Origin: Setoptus koraiensis | Lineage: Eukaryota; Arthropoda | Direction of reading: 5' to 3' | DNA: 64,000 bases | Assembly (NCBI GenBank): GCA_048013815.1 | Contig: CM106586.1 | Location: forward strand, 23,994,001-24,058,000 | Part shown: piece by piece, positions 39,401-49,565 of the stretch | Numbering within the stretch: position 1 is the first letter of the stretch | Layout of the letters: each line of letters starts with the position of its first letter | The notes under the pieces: generated by a model | Databases searched by the model: none | What the model saw: only the letters and a program-made list of their open reading frames with translations | Told to the model about the DNA's origin: nothing | Program-made: the position numbers and the translations under genes

Positions 39401-40238
39401 CGCACGATATGTTCATGTTTGCACGATCTGTGCCAATTTGTGATACGTACACTAGAAACTCGTGCACAATTGTGCGCATCAAAGGGAAACGAAAGTGAGT
39501 TTCCCCCGCTGAGCTGCACTGTTGACGCCAGGCATTCGTGGGGCGGGTTGCGGGGCATGCACATGAGCAGACAATGATGACGTATGCTTGTCGTGCATGC
39601 AATGTACTGACTGCATGACCAGCGCCAGTTTGGCGTTCTGTTCAGCTGGCTATTGCACAGCTCTCACTGTTGCTCGTTAGTGTTGCTCGTTAGTGTTGCT
39701 CGTAGGTGCCTGTAACACTGTAATAGGTGCTTACGTTCTCGCACCGACAGCCGCACTTCTGCCCCGCACTGTATGTGTGTTGTGCTGTGTGTCACACTCA
39801 CACAGTATGTGTGTGTGTGTGTGTGTACAGCGCGGAGGAAAATAGTTGTGAGGGGAGCGATACAATTGCGTGTAGTAGCAGCGTATCTCATGCACTACAA
39901 TCTAGTGACTAGATCACTAATGCTGCGGCTGCCGATATTTTTATTATAATCACAACTGCTATCTCTACAACTACTACTACTGCTGCTGCTGCTAAATACC
40001 GCTACCTCGGCTATATTTGTGACAACAACAATTCGGTGTTAGTGTATTCAAGATTGAGACCAGCATCAATCGAATTCCCATTAATACAATCACAATCACA
40101 ATCGACTAATCGCCATCCTCGCCAGACAACAACAACAACCGTCAATTGGCCAGCGCAACAGCGACAATAGCAAGAGATCAAATCAAGCCAATCGAATTAA
40201 AAAGATTATACAACAAGCACAATAATACACACACCAGC

Positions 40239-42401
40239 ATGCCTATGTCAACAGCGTTGGGACTACCCATTTTCAAGTCAATTGTTTGTGCCTACGATGT
40301 GGTGACATTGCCCATTTACCTACTGGCACAACAACCATGGAAGGCGCGCCGGCTTAGCGACAGACCCAGGGCGAAAAAGCTGAAAGCTCACGACGACTAC
40401 AGTCCGTATGTGGCCACAGAATTGTATCCCACAGAAGCTCATTTCATCAATGATTGTCAATCTATATCGGAGATATTATTCAAATCGGTGCAACTATATC
40501 AAAACAAACAATGCATGGGCCACAGGGAATGCTTCGGTGTCGAGGACGAACTGCAGCCAGATGGAAAAAAATTCAAGAAATTAATATTGGGCGAATTCAA
40601 ATGGTTCACTTACAAACAGATACAAGAACGTGTTGATCACGTTAGAGAGGGCTTCATCATGTCTGGCATCAAAAAGGGCGACCTAGTTGTCATATTCAGC
40701 GAAACGCGCCTCGAATGGCATCTGGCCGCACAGGCTCTATTTCAAATTGGGGCCATCATAGTGACATTATACGCAACATTGGGCGACGAGGGTGTTGTGC
40801 ATGGCATCAATGAAAGCGAAGCGTCCCATGTTGTCACATCTGAGGACCTATTAGGCAAATTACAACGTTTACAAAACAAATTCAATCATGTTAAAAAATT
40901 CATTTATTTCCAAAATTTTGCTAAAGCGCCAGATTTTAAATTGGACAAAATCAAATTATTACCATTCAATGAAATTGAAATAAGCGGAAAACAAAAAACA
41001 AACACTAGCAGCCAAAGAAAACGCTTGCCATCCGTCAATTCAAATGAGACGGCTATTATTATGTACACAAGCGGCTCTACAGGGGTACCAAAAGGCGTTA
41101 TGATTACTCACAAGAATCTTATTAGCAGCGTCAGATCTTTTTTCACAATTGCCAATGTGCTTAAAGGTCAACATCACACTTACATGAGCTACTTGCCATT
41201 GGCTCATGTTCTTGCTCTTGTTGCAGAATTTTTCTTTTTAGCTCACGGAACAAACATAGGCTACTCATCGCCACATACACTAACATCAGAATCAACGGCA
41301 GTTAAAAGGGGCCAACAGGGTGACGCCTCAGTGTTGAAACCGTCTGTTATAGCGGCCGTTCCCCTTGTGCTAGACAGAATTAGAAAAGGTATAATGCAAA
41401 AGATTGAATCAAAGGGACCATTTGCTACGGGCTTGTTTAACTTTATGATAGACTACAAGAAGTTTTGGACACGCAAAGGCTTCACGACGCCACTCATAAA
41501 CACATTTATCTGTCCAAAAATAAGCCAATTATTAGGTGGCAAAGTGAAATTAGTGGCATGCGGAGGCGCGCCACTGTCGCCTGAGACACACGAATTTATT
41601 CAATGTGCACTGAATGTAAATATTCTACAGGGCTATGGTCTCACGGAAACAACTGCCTGCGGGGCACTCATGGACGCCTACGATCTTGATTCTTGCGTAG
41701 CAGGTGCCCCATTGAAGCATGTTTTCATACGATTGGTCGATTGGGAAGAGGGCAATTATCGTGTTACAGACAGACCAAATCCCCGTGGAGAGATAGTTAT
41801 TGGAGGTGATTGTGTCACTGCCGGCTATTTTAAAAATCCAGACCAAACTTCAGATTGCTATCGTGAAGAAGATCACAAAAGATGGTTCTACACTGGCGAC
41901 ATCGGTGAGATGATGACCAATGGTAATTTGAAAATTATTGATAGAAAGAAGGATTTGGTCAAATTGCATCACGGCGAATATGTTTCACTAACTAAAGTAG
42001 AGACCGAGCTGAAGGGATCTGAATATGTCGACAACATCTGTGTTTATGGAGACCCATTCAAGACTTTTCTCATAGCGTTAGTAGCTCCCAATATAAAATC
42101 ACTCAAAAAATTGGCAGATTCTTTGCCTGGTAGCAAGTTAGGCACGAAAAGCATCAAAGAATTGTGCGAAGATCGAACAATCAACAAACGAGTCTCTGAA
42201 GCCATAATTGAGTACGGTAAATCTGCTGGCCTTCAAAAAGTCGAAATTCCTTTGAAATACAAACTCTGTTCAGAGGAATGGCTGCCCGATGCTGGTCTCG
42301 TCACCGCCGCTATGAAGATCAGAAGGAGAAACATACAAGTCTTTTACCAGAAACACATCAACACCCTTTACGGTCTTAGCGAAGACGCCCCAGGTCTGTG
42401 A
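40239..42401 (+). CDS. Acsl: Long-chain-fatty-acid--CoA ligase, ACSL3/4 type (720 aa)
   Basis: It activates long-chain fatty acids to acyl-CoA with ATP, for lipid synthesis and oxidation at the ER and lipid droplets. The N-terminus from ATG 40239 (MPMSTALGLPIFKSIVCAYD) gives a hydrophobic anchor and a length equal to animal ACSL3/4; the frame is open further upstream but without an ATG. AMP-binding motifs are in order: YTSGSTGVPKGVMITHKN (about 276), YGLTETTA (about 466), WFYTGDIGEM, and the fatty-acyl-CoA synthetase signature DRKKDLVKLHHGEYVSLTKV (about 568). The gene is intact and has no intron. AATAAA signals lie at 42439 and 42450. ACSL3 versus ACSL4 cannot be settled; arthropods usually have one gene of this class. 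Confidence 0.96.
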   Translation: MPMSTALGLPIFKSIVCAYDVVTLPIYLLAQQPWKARRLSDRPRAKKLKAHDDYSPYVATELYPTEAHFINDCQSISEILFKSVQLYQNKQCMGHRECFGVEDELQPDGKKFKKLILGEFKWFTYKQIQERVDHVREGFIMSGIKKGDLVVIFSETRLEWHLAAQALFQIGAIIVTLYATLGDEGVVHGINESEASHVVTSEDLLGKLQRLQNKFNHVKKFIYFQNFAKAPDFKLDKIKLLPFNEIEISGKQKTNTSSQRKRLPSVNSNETAIIMYTSGSTGVPKGVMITHKNLISSVRSFFTIANVLKGQHHTYMSYLPLAHVLALVAEFFFLAHGTNIGYSSPHTLTSESTAVKRGQQGDASVLKPSVIAAVPLVLDRIRKGIMQKIESKGPFATGLFNFMIDYKKFWTRKGFTTPLINTFICPKISQLLGGKVKLVACGGAPLSPETHEFIQCALNVNILQGYGLTETTACGALMDAYDLDSCVAGAPLKHVFIRLVDWEEGNYRVTDRPNPRGEIVIGGDCVTAGYFKNPDQTSDCYREEDHKRWFYTGDIGEMMTNGNLKIIDRKKDLVKLHHGEYVSLTKVETELKGSEYVDNICVYGDPFKTFLIALVAPNIKSLKKLADSLPGSKLGTKSIKELCEDRTINKRVSEAIIEYGKSAGLQKVEIPLKYKLCSEEWLPDAGLVTAAMKIRRRNIQVFYQKHINTLYGLSEDAPGL

Positions 42402-44262
42402 TAAATGTCATTAATCAATATTATAGATGGATCACAATAATAAAGAAAAAATAAAAGCAACTGATGTATTAATACTTTTGTTTCGAGTTCTGAAGCATTA
42501 TTGTTGAACAGTTTTTTCTTTAGACTGTCCATAGCTATTATATTCTTATAAGAAATACGTATATAATGATGTGTAGAATTAGTTCGAAACAGGGTATCAA
42601 ATAAAATAGAAAGATTTAGAGCAAGTCAATATTCAATTATTTGGCTCACTTTCATTATTTTGTCTCCGATTTTGTGACACTTAGTCATATTGATTTTCTT
42701 GATACCTGTCAATATGCATCGATATTCAAAAAGACCCCCGAAGAGGACTGACTGTGGTACCGATTTTCTGCAAAAGCATAGCTAATTTGCTTTGCGCTCA
42801 AGTAAAACTCATAGCCCTATTTAATTTTATATACGGAGTTATATCTCCTACACTCGCCATTTTATTTGCAACACTACCTGTGTCTTCAATGGCACAACCT
42901 TTAGATCATGAGGATATATTTCCTCAAACAGCCATAGTGGACTGAAATTCATACCCCGTACATCGGGCTGTGGGTTCACTTGGACTGAGAGTACAAAAGA
43001 TAGAACACACCATATTGGTCGGATATATCTTGTCTGTTTCGAGCTTCAGAGTTGTACCTCTTAGTTAATGTTAGCTAAATAAACTGAAGTTCCCTCACTT
43101 CCGGTGTGCATACAAATTTACACAGAGTATGTTTGTATCACGAGCATTTCGACATGATAAGCGAAGCTCCTACTTTTAGGAGCAAAAATGATACGTTATT
43201 GACAGTGAACATGAGAAATGAGAAACACTGGTTAACTTGTATTGAAGATAACATTATAATTCAGTGATGACTTACCATCTGCCATTAAAAAGCACTAACA
43301 TAAGCGGAATTCTCCATAGCTTTGACACGATTGCGAAATAGCTGCGACTGCAACCTAGATTAAGAATAACAGAACGGTTTTCAATCAATGATTCCAATTG
43401 AATCACACAATAGGATGCGCTCGTAAAATACATAACATGTTTGAAATCTAACTGTTGATTAGATTTCTACCTTCGCCTCTAATTATCTTCTCTTAAACAG
43501 TCTGTCAGAATGATTGTGATCCAACAAACAGTAGACTATTAAGGATACTGCAATGTCGCTGTCATTGTGAGCTCAGCGGATTTATGCTAATTTCATCATT
43601 GAAAACTTTTTGTATGATTAATCAGTGGATGCCTACATAAAAGTAACAACATTCAGGTAACTAATAACAATCTAAATGAATATATCGAAATTCGGTGACT
43701 GGTTAGCACATGGATAGAGCCATTTGTGCATGCAATCAATTTGTAGTTTTTTTTTTGATGCAGTAGGCATCACACCTCTTTACATCTAATCCTTTTTACT
43801 GACTGTTATGACTTACAGTTTATGCAATAACAAATAATACCTCTAACCTTGAAAATATTGTTTGGGAAAGTTTGCTATATATTCAATTTAAGTTGAATAC
43901 ATTGACACTCTTGCATTGAATGAGTCAAATCTAGCAACAATATTGCTATTTCGCTGGCATACATATAAGCCGTTTTTATCGGGGCCATAAAAGAATTTAA
44001 CAAATTAGATTTTTTACCCCTTGACGACTCGTCCTATCACTAACTCGTTAATGATTAATTAGAATGATCATAGCGATTGATAGTTATTGAATGATCTACA
44101 ATTGAAAGACATACAATGCTGCTCCAAGATAGCGACTCAAAAATCAGACCACAATACTGACAAGAAGTACTTTCCACTAAATGTTTTTCATTCTGGATAC
44201 ATGTCGATCAATATTCAAAAAACAATTTATAGTCAAATTAAATTAATGATAAAAAAGCGAAG
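42402..44262. other. Intergenic stretch with one hydrophobic coding-like island
   Basis: The first 60 bases hold the polyadenylation signals of the synthetase gene. At about 42706-42945 (plus) a frame without ATG reads PRRGLTVVPIFCKSIANLLC, then two hydrophobic stretches (LIALFNFIYGVISPTLAILF), and ends ...HEDIFPQTAIVD. It resembles a piece of a membrane protein but matches nothing I recognise. The rest, including the A/T-rich kilobase before 44263, shows nothing. Confidence 0.45.
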
Positions 44263-47151
44263 ATGCTCCTCAAATTGCACTACCTGTTGCTATTTGGAAG
44301 TATAGCAGTAACGATGGGCTATCAAGATTTGTTTTTGGACAGGTTTGTCGGTCTCAACACAATAACTTACCATGAATTGACAATAATGTATCTGGTCCTT
44401 TTAGTATCATTTCGTCCAATTATTTGCGCCTTAGCAGATTATCTTAATGTGCACCGAGTAACATTGATATCTTGCATGTTTGTGGCTGCTTTGTCATCAA
44501 CATTATCGGCATCATTGGCCTGGTTGCCACAGATACATTTAGAGAATCAAGATAATTTGAACTTGTTGTTGGACCACAACATCGAAGGAGATGGCAACGT
44601 ACAAGAGACACCCATTGATGGCGAAAGTGGTGATGGTTTTATAAGCATGATCATTGTTTTCAGTAGCATCAACAAAAATTATATTGGTCTTACTAGTTTT
44701 ATATTCATGAAACTAAGTATTGGCATAGCAATAGTATTATCTGACACTTTTGCTTTGTTTATGTTCCATCGCAACAAGACATTGTATGGCTCAATCAAAG
44801 TTTATGGTTGCATTGGTAGCGGTTTGTTTGGTCTCATGATGGGCTATATACCGCTAATAGGAGAACCATTCATAGTTGGCAATGAAAATCATAATGAAAC
44901 AAGCACCTCTATCAGTTATAGTTCCAGTACTTACTCAACTGAAGACATCTCAATAAACTTCCTGTTTCAGTCTCTATTGCTTTGGCTCGATTTCATACTG
45001 TTAGTGGTGGGAATGTGTCCCAAGAAGAAGATTCGCTTGTATAATTTAAAAGAGACCTACCTGAAGCAAGCCAAACGAGATAGATGGGCCCAATTTGGAT
45101 GTAAGAAACAAAGAACAAACAGTTGCTCAAAACAATATTCTCGCGACGATGGCTGCCAATATGTCTCGACTAGCACAAATAAGTTGCAACAACAAAATGA
45201 TCCATACAAGACAATGAAAAGTCATCATCAAGATTACGACACATTGCGTACTATAAAGTTAGATAACAAACTCGAAGAGAAACAACAAAAAGACATGAGG
45301 GGGTCGTATATCTTCAGGCCATACTCTAATTGGTATTTGGCCGACAGTTATAACAAACACAGTGGCACCATTGATTATTATGATTCTGAACGAATCAAAG
45401 AATGTAATTATTCTTCGACCAGGGGCACACTTAAAGAATCGTGTGCTTCTACAAACAGGAAAATGCAAACCATTACTGACTCTTCCAGCTACTATGACAC
45501 AAATTCTATGGATTTTATATTTATGCGACCCACTACAAGCAAAACTGATGGTTCTAACAATGATAACTTCGGTCACTTCAATATGAATGATGGAATATCT
45601 AGCGAAAACTCAGACTCAACATCGTCGGTAGATGTTGGCGGTGACAATTTTGATCAAATTGCCAGCAACGAAATAAGAAGAGTTTCAAAGTATATAGACA
45701 ATTTTAATGATAGAGCATTGTCACAATCACAAAGGGGAGCTCGCGAATTCACTAAAGTGATCAAGAAAATACTACGGCGTTATTGGATATTATTGTTCAG
45801 CTATACGTTGATTTATTTGTGTGCTGGGACAATATCGGGAATTCATACAAACGTTTATTATGACTTCATTAGATTGTTGATACCCGAATCGCAACAAAAT
45901 CAACCAATTCATTCGCAATTGAACTCTCTTACATCATTTAATTGTTTATGTCACTTGAAAACATTCCTACTATCATCAACAAGTCAGATGTGTGATGAAA
46001 ATTACAACAATAGTAGCAGTAGTAGCTCATCAATTAACGAACATTCTACTGGTAATCAATACAGACTATATGAATTGAATAATTATTATTATTCAGGCTC
46101 TGGTTCAAGATTGAACTTACAAGAACAGAAAGCATCTAGTCAGCTGGAATACAAAAAGTATCTCAGTTTGGCCTGGTTCGCATGGTCATTTGGTGGTCAG
46201 TCTTTGTTCGTTTTGTATGGAATCAAAATAATCAGGACAATAGGCCGACAGGGTGTACTTATTATTGTTATGATCGTCTACCTGAATATCTATTTAGCCT
46301 TCACGCATCTATTATGGCGCTATCTACATCTTATGATAATAACTGAGGCCTTAGGTGGTATTGCTAGCGCATTGTTTTATTTTAGTCTTGTGGAAGCGGG
46401 CTACAGGTGCTCAATGAATTTCAATAGATTGCTCGAGCATCACAATAAAACAATAAGAGCCTCAAAATCATTTAATGCTTTCTCAAATCGTGACCAAGAG
46501 TATATAAGAAGCAATTTTATGCTTTTTGTCACTGCCGGAAATAACAGAAAACCAAGTGTATCGCCATATGCAAGTCCAGCATTGAAGTGCCGCTCAAAGA
46601 ATAAATCCGTTGACCAGTCAATTTATTCAACAAGAGAACTAACTGTTCCAAGAGGTATGCATACGATTGATTTTAACAATTGTTCGATAAATAGGAAACA
46701 ATTGAGTAGACTAGTTGGAACAAATCCAGGCAGAAAACAACACAAGGATATTATAAACAACAGTTATGATCATTATCTTAATGATGAGAAAGAAAGTGAC
46801 AACAATAACATCAATCGTGCAACAAATGAAGACAAAGATCGTCCTCTGTGCACTGCCGCCACATTCCAATGTTTAGCTATATCCATACAAGATGCTATAG
46901 GTCCGTTATTCGCATTGTTTATATCGAAATATTTTATCAGATTGGGAGAATTAGGGCCCAAAGATTACTTATTGCGCGTGACTAGACTACAACACGTCTG
47001 GTGTTTCATTTCACACTCTTGTATATTTATACTACTCATGTTAGGCCCATTGATAGTGTATAAATTTGTCAGAAAGTACATGAATAAAAGAAAGAGATCA
47101 ACGAGGCGGGCCAGACTGAGCAGTAGCAAGAATCAAGAGGCCAATGTCTAG
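44263..47151 (+). CDS. MFSD6-like major facilitator superfamily membrane protein (962 aa)
   Basis: The single-exon ORF begins MLLKLHYLLLFGSIAVTMGY, matching the KLxYFLLFAG start of the MFSD6/MFS_1_like family. FRPIICALADYLN is the loop 2-3 motif (K/RP...G/A..AD). YGSIKVYGCIGSGLFGLMMG (about 175-194) matches the family's LWGSIGWGLF motif. LVEAGYRCSMNF and AATFQCLAISIQDAIGPLFA (about 866) match the C-terminal half. Large hydrophilic inserts interrupt it at about 265-495 (Ser/Asn/Asp-rich, charged), at about 550-620, and at about 720-860, which is why it exceeds the roughly 790 residues of vertebrate MFSD6. The substrate is unknown. Twelve helices are expected, in the plasma or inner membranes. 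AATAAA lies at 47170. A shrunken duplicate lies downstream at 48925-49475. Confidence 0.88.
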   Translation: MLLKLHYLLLFGSIAVTMGYQDLFLDRFVGLNTITYHELTIMYLVLLVSFRPIICALADYLNVHRVTLISCMFVAALSSTLSASLAWLPQIHLENQDNLNLLLDHNIEGDGNVQETPIDGESGDGFISMIIVFSSINKNYIGLTSFIFMKLSIGIAIVLSDTFALFMFHRNKTLYGSIKVYGCIGSGLFGLMMGYIPLIGEPFIVGNENHNETSTSISYSSSTYSTEDISINFLFQSLLLWLDFILLVVGMCPKKKIRLYNLKETYLKQAKRDRWAQFGCKKQRTNSCSKQYSRDDGCQYVSTSTNKLQQQNDPYKTMKSHHQDYDTLRTIKLDNKLEEKQQKDMRGSYIFRPYSNWYLADSYNKHSGTIDYYDSERIKECNYSSTRGTLKESCASTNRKMQTITDSSSYYDTNSMDFIFMRPTTSKTDGSNNDNFGHFNMNDGISSENSDSTSSVDVGGDNFDQIASNEIRRVSKYIDNFNDRALSQSQRGAREFTKVIKKILRRYWILLFSYTLIYLCAGTISGIHTNVYYDFIRLLIPESQQNQPIHSQLNSLTSFNCLCHLKTFLLSSTSQMCDENYNNSSSSSSSINEHSTGNQYRLYELNNYYYSGSGSRLNLQEQKASSQLEYKKYLSLAWFAWSFGGQSLFVLYGIKIIRTIGRQGVLIIVMIVYLNIYLAFTHLLWRYLHLMIITEALGGIASALFYFSLVEAGYRCSMNFNRLLEHHNKTIRASKSFNAFSNRDQEYIRSNFMLFVTAGNNRKPSVSPYASPALKCRSKNKSVDQSIYSTRELTVPRGMHTIDFNNCSINRKQLSRLVGTNPGRKQHKDIINNSYDHYLNDEKESDNNNINRATNEDKDRPLCTAATFQCLAISIQDAIGPLFALFISKYFIRLGELGPKDYLLRVTRLQHVWCFISHSCIFILLMLGPLIVYKFVRKYMNKRKRSTRRARLSSSKNQEANV

Positions 47152-48146
47152 ATGACTATGTGATACAATAATAAATCAATTTGTTATTTTGTACTATCTG
47201 GGTTGTTTGCTTGATTTGTCCATCACACCTGTTAGCAGCCAATCTTTAGCTCATTGCTATTATACTTGATGAGAAACATTCGCATCCGTTCTGGTGTGAA
47301 GTGGCGTCTCGGATTCAAATAACGTACGAGCTTCAGATAAAGTATACATTGTATAATATAACGCAGAGATAATTTTCGGAGCAATTATTGAACAAGGCCA
47401 AGAATGTTATTTGTATTACGAATAAAAATTGGTAAACATTTCAGACACCATGGCTTCTGGGTATTCCCAATTCTGTGGCACTTGGCTTCTGTAAGTTTGT
47501 TGTTGATATGTGAATACACGAAAACAAACAAATAACTCAAGTAAAGTTGTTGTTGCTTGACTACTTTATTCGAGTTGATCGTTGCCTCGATGTTTATCGA
47601 AATATTTCTGCAAGATTTTGTATCCCTCATGATACTGGTCTTCGCAACTTGTTTATCGAATCGCTTATCTCACTTCTGATTCTTTTTCGTCGTTGATTTC
47701 AACAACTTAATCCCGCGGTATTCATCGTGTGTAAAGTTTGCATGCATCATTTCTCAATCAATAGATGTTGTTGAATTGACTGTCAAGGCCAGAGATCGTT
47801 GCATGAGCGATATATGCTTAACCGGTTATTATTGTCGGTTGTTAAACGACACGCTTCCCATTTCAGGTGCAGAGTTGTGAGTGTTTTTTTTTGTATCCAT
47901 TGGACGTTTATATATAACCAAGGCACATCATAAGATTACACATTACAGATTTGCGATCGCATAATTCGTTACAAATGTATAATGATTGAAATCTCAGTGG
48001 GCAACATAAATAGGTGCTGTCGAATGTCAGTTGAGATCACTTCCACTCTGACAGTAACAGTGTAAACTACTCTTCGGACTTATTCGTAAATTCTTCGCAA
48101 CAACAACTTAACAACCATCCCTTTTAAGTTCCATCAGAACAATAAA
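47152..48146. promoter_or_regulatory. Spacer with cystatin-like gene promoter
   Basis: Positions 47152-47390 are the 3' flank of the transporter and are also present in its duplicate at 49275-49475. The remainder has no gene. Upstream of the next gene CATAAATAGG (48005-48014) and TCAGTT (48027) resemble a TATA box and an initiator, about 120 nt before the ATG. The spacing (about 24 nt) is a little short, so this is tentative. Confidence 0.4.
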
Positions 48147-48689
48147 ATGTCAGCGAAGTTGTCGTTAGCTATTGTATGTCTCGCTGGCTTTCTAATGGCC
48201 ACTGTGGCCTACGGACAGTACGGAAATCAAAACTATCGAGACGTTCATCATGGCGACGATCGAATGTTAGAAGTGCTCAATGATGCCATCTACCAATACA
48301 ATGGACGAGAACATCAAGGTAGAACTCATCATATGAGATTGGGAAATATTAGACGCGCCAGAGGGCATGAATATGGCGACGGCGGCATGAGATATAACGT
48401 AGAATTTGATTTCAATCATACAAATTGTCGCAGAGGCAACTCATACATATCAAGAGAAGAGTTTGATCGTTGCGAATTTGACAGATCAAGGGTGAGTTGA
48501 CCTATAATTACAAAGAAATTTTCCGGATTGTATTTTACGATCTAGCCATCTGACAATATTTTTCACGGTCTTTCTCAACCAAAACAGCGATCACACAGAT
48601 GCCGAACGACAGTACACTATGAGCCAAGGAACCGAGGTCAAACAGTATCGATAAACGAATTCAATTGCGATGATCAATACTGGAAATGA
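48147..48689 (+). CDS. Secreted type-2 cystatin-like protein (148 aa, 2 exons)
   Basis: Exons are 48147-48491 and 48588-48689, with a 96-bp GT-AG intron in phase 0. Residues 1-23 are a signal peptide (MSAKLSLAIVCLAGFLMATV). The mature chain has the cystatin layout: helix LEVLNDAIYQYN, strand/hairpin RRARGHEYGDGGMRYNVEFDF, then four cysteines (NHTNCRRG, FDRCEF, SHRCRTTVHYEP, EFNCDD) with the spacing of the two type-2 cystatin disulfides. Cystatins inhibit papain-like cysteine proteases. Here the QxVxG loop is replaced by HEYGDG and the C-terminal PW is absent, so inhibition is doubtful. Several His/Arg/Asp residues make it very polar. AATAAA lies at 48785. The fold call comes from pattern and cysteine spacing, not a search. 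Confidence 0.72.
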
Positions 48690-48924
48690 ATTATGACTCG
48701 GGAAAGATTTGATGATTCACCGATGTACGAACGATGATTAGTACTTGAATTTGTGACAACGATTGACCTAATAAGGGTCAACTAAATAAACTATCGACCC
48801 CTATCACTCTCAGTTGAGTCTATGGGTGCATGAAATTTGAATGATTTACTGAATCGCTAGTCTCTCTCAATTTTATGTTTGCTTCATAACAAAAACATTC
48901 GTTTGATGATATCAAAGAGTCCTT

Positions 48925-49475
48925 GCTTATGTTTCATCACGACAAGACATTCTATGGCTCAATCAAAGTTTATGATCGCATTAGTAGCGTTATGTTTGGT
49001 GTTATGAAATTATTCTTCAAGCACTTTTACACTTGAAAATTCGTGTGCTTCTATAAATAACAAAATGCAGACTATCATTGACTCTCCAAGCTATTACGAA
49101 ACAAACTTGATGGATTTTATATTATGCAACCCAAGCAAAACAGGTGGTAGTAACAATGAGGAGTAGCAAGAATCAAGACACCAATGTCAAGATGACTATA
49201 TGATACTATATTAAATTGATTTATTATTTTCTACTAAGTGGAAAGTGAATTTTTTAGTATATTACAATTGTTGGTTCTTGAATTGAGTTGTCTGTTTCTT
49301 TGTCTATCACACCCATTAGCACCCATTCTTTAGTTCATTCCTGTTCAACTCGTTGGGAACCATCCGCATCCGTCCTGGTGTAAAGTGGCGTTTTAGATTC
49401 AGATAACGCATGTCCTCCAGAAAAAAGTATATGATATAACACATGGCGATAATTTCCTTAGTTAAAACTGACTGA
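48925..49475 (+). pseudogene. Internally deleted duplicate of the MFSD6-like gene
   Basis: Three blocks match the functional copy in the same order. 48930-49010 corresponds to about 44755-44840 (TTTATG...TATGGCTCAATCAAAGTTTA). About 49040-49155 corresponds to 45430-45565 (TCGTGTGCTTCTA...GGATTTTATATT). 49158-49250 corresponds to 47117-47205, including the coding end and 3' flank (AGTAGCAAGAATCAAG). About 49275-49475 continues into matching 3' flank. Roughly 0.6 kb and 1.55 kb of the parent are missing between blocks and the frame is destroyed, so it cannot make the transporter. Because non-transcribed-looking flank is included, a DNA-level tandem duplication followed by deletions is more likely than retrocopying. 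Confidence 0.88.
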
Positions 49476-49565
49476 GACAAATAAGGGATGCCTGGTTTCC
49501 GTTAGGCGCAATGTATTGTATCAGGCATCTTTTTCCCAATACTTTTACCTAAAATTTTTGTCTAT

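Larger units (their letters stand above)
31183..40238. other. 9-kb region without a confident gene
   Basis: The region is AT-rich non-coding DNA with a TTGCATTATG-type tandem (about 32886-32925), a CTGTTG hexamer run, a small candidate exon at 33338-33445, and a GC- and CpG-richer island at about 39130-39600 that may be the acyl-CoA synthetase promoter or first exon. A donor CACAG/GTGAGT at 39239 and an acceptor preceded by CTAAT near 40125 would allow a 5'UTR intron, which is speculative. A TG run lies at about 39804-39826. Confidence 0.5.

Noticed and set aside
39124-39577. Two overlapping 143-146-codon ORFs on opposite strands
   Set aside because: The CpG-richer DNA simply has few stop codons; no domains. 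It is more likely promoter or 5'UTR of the acyl-CoA synthetase gene.
40146-40238. Upstream extension of the acyl-CoA synthetase frame
   Set aside because: It has no ATG; the start at 40239 gives the usual family length and N-terminal anchor.
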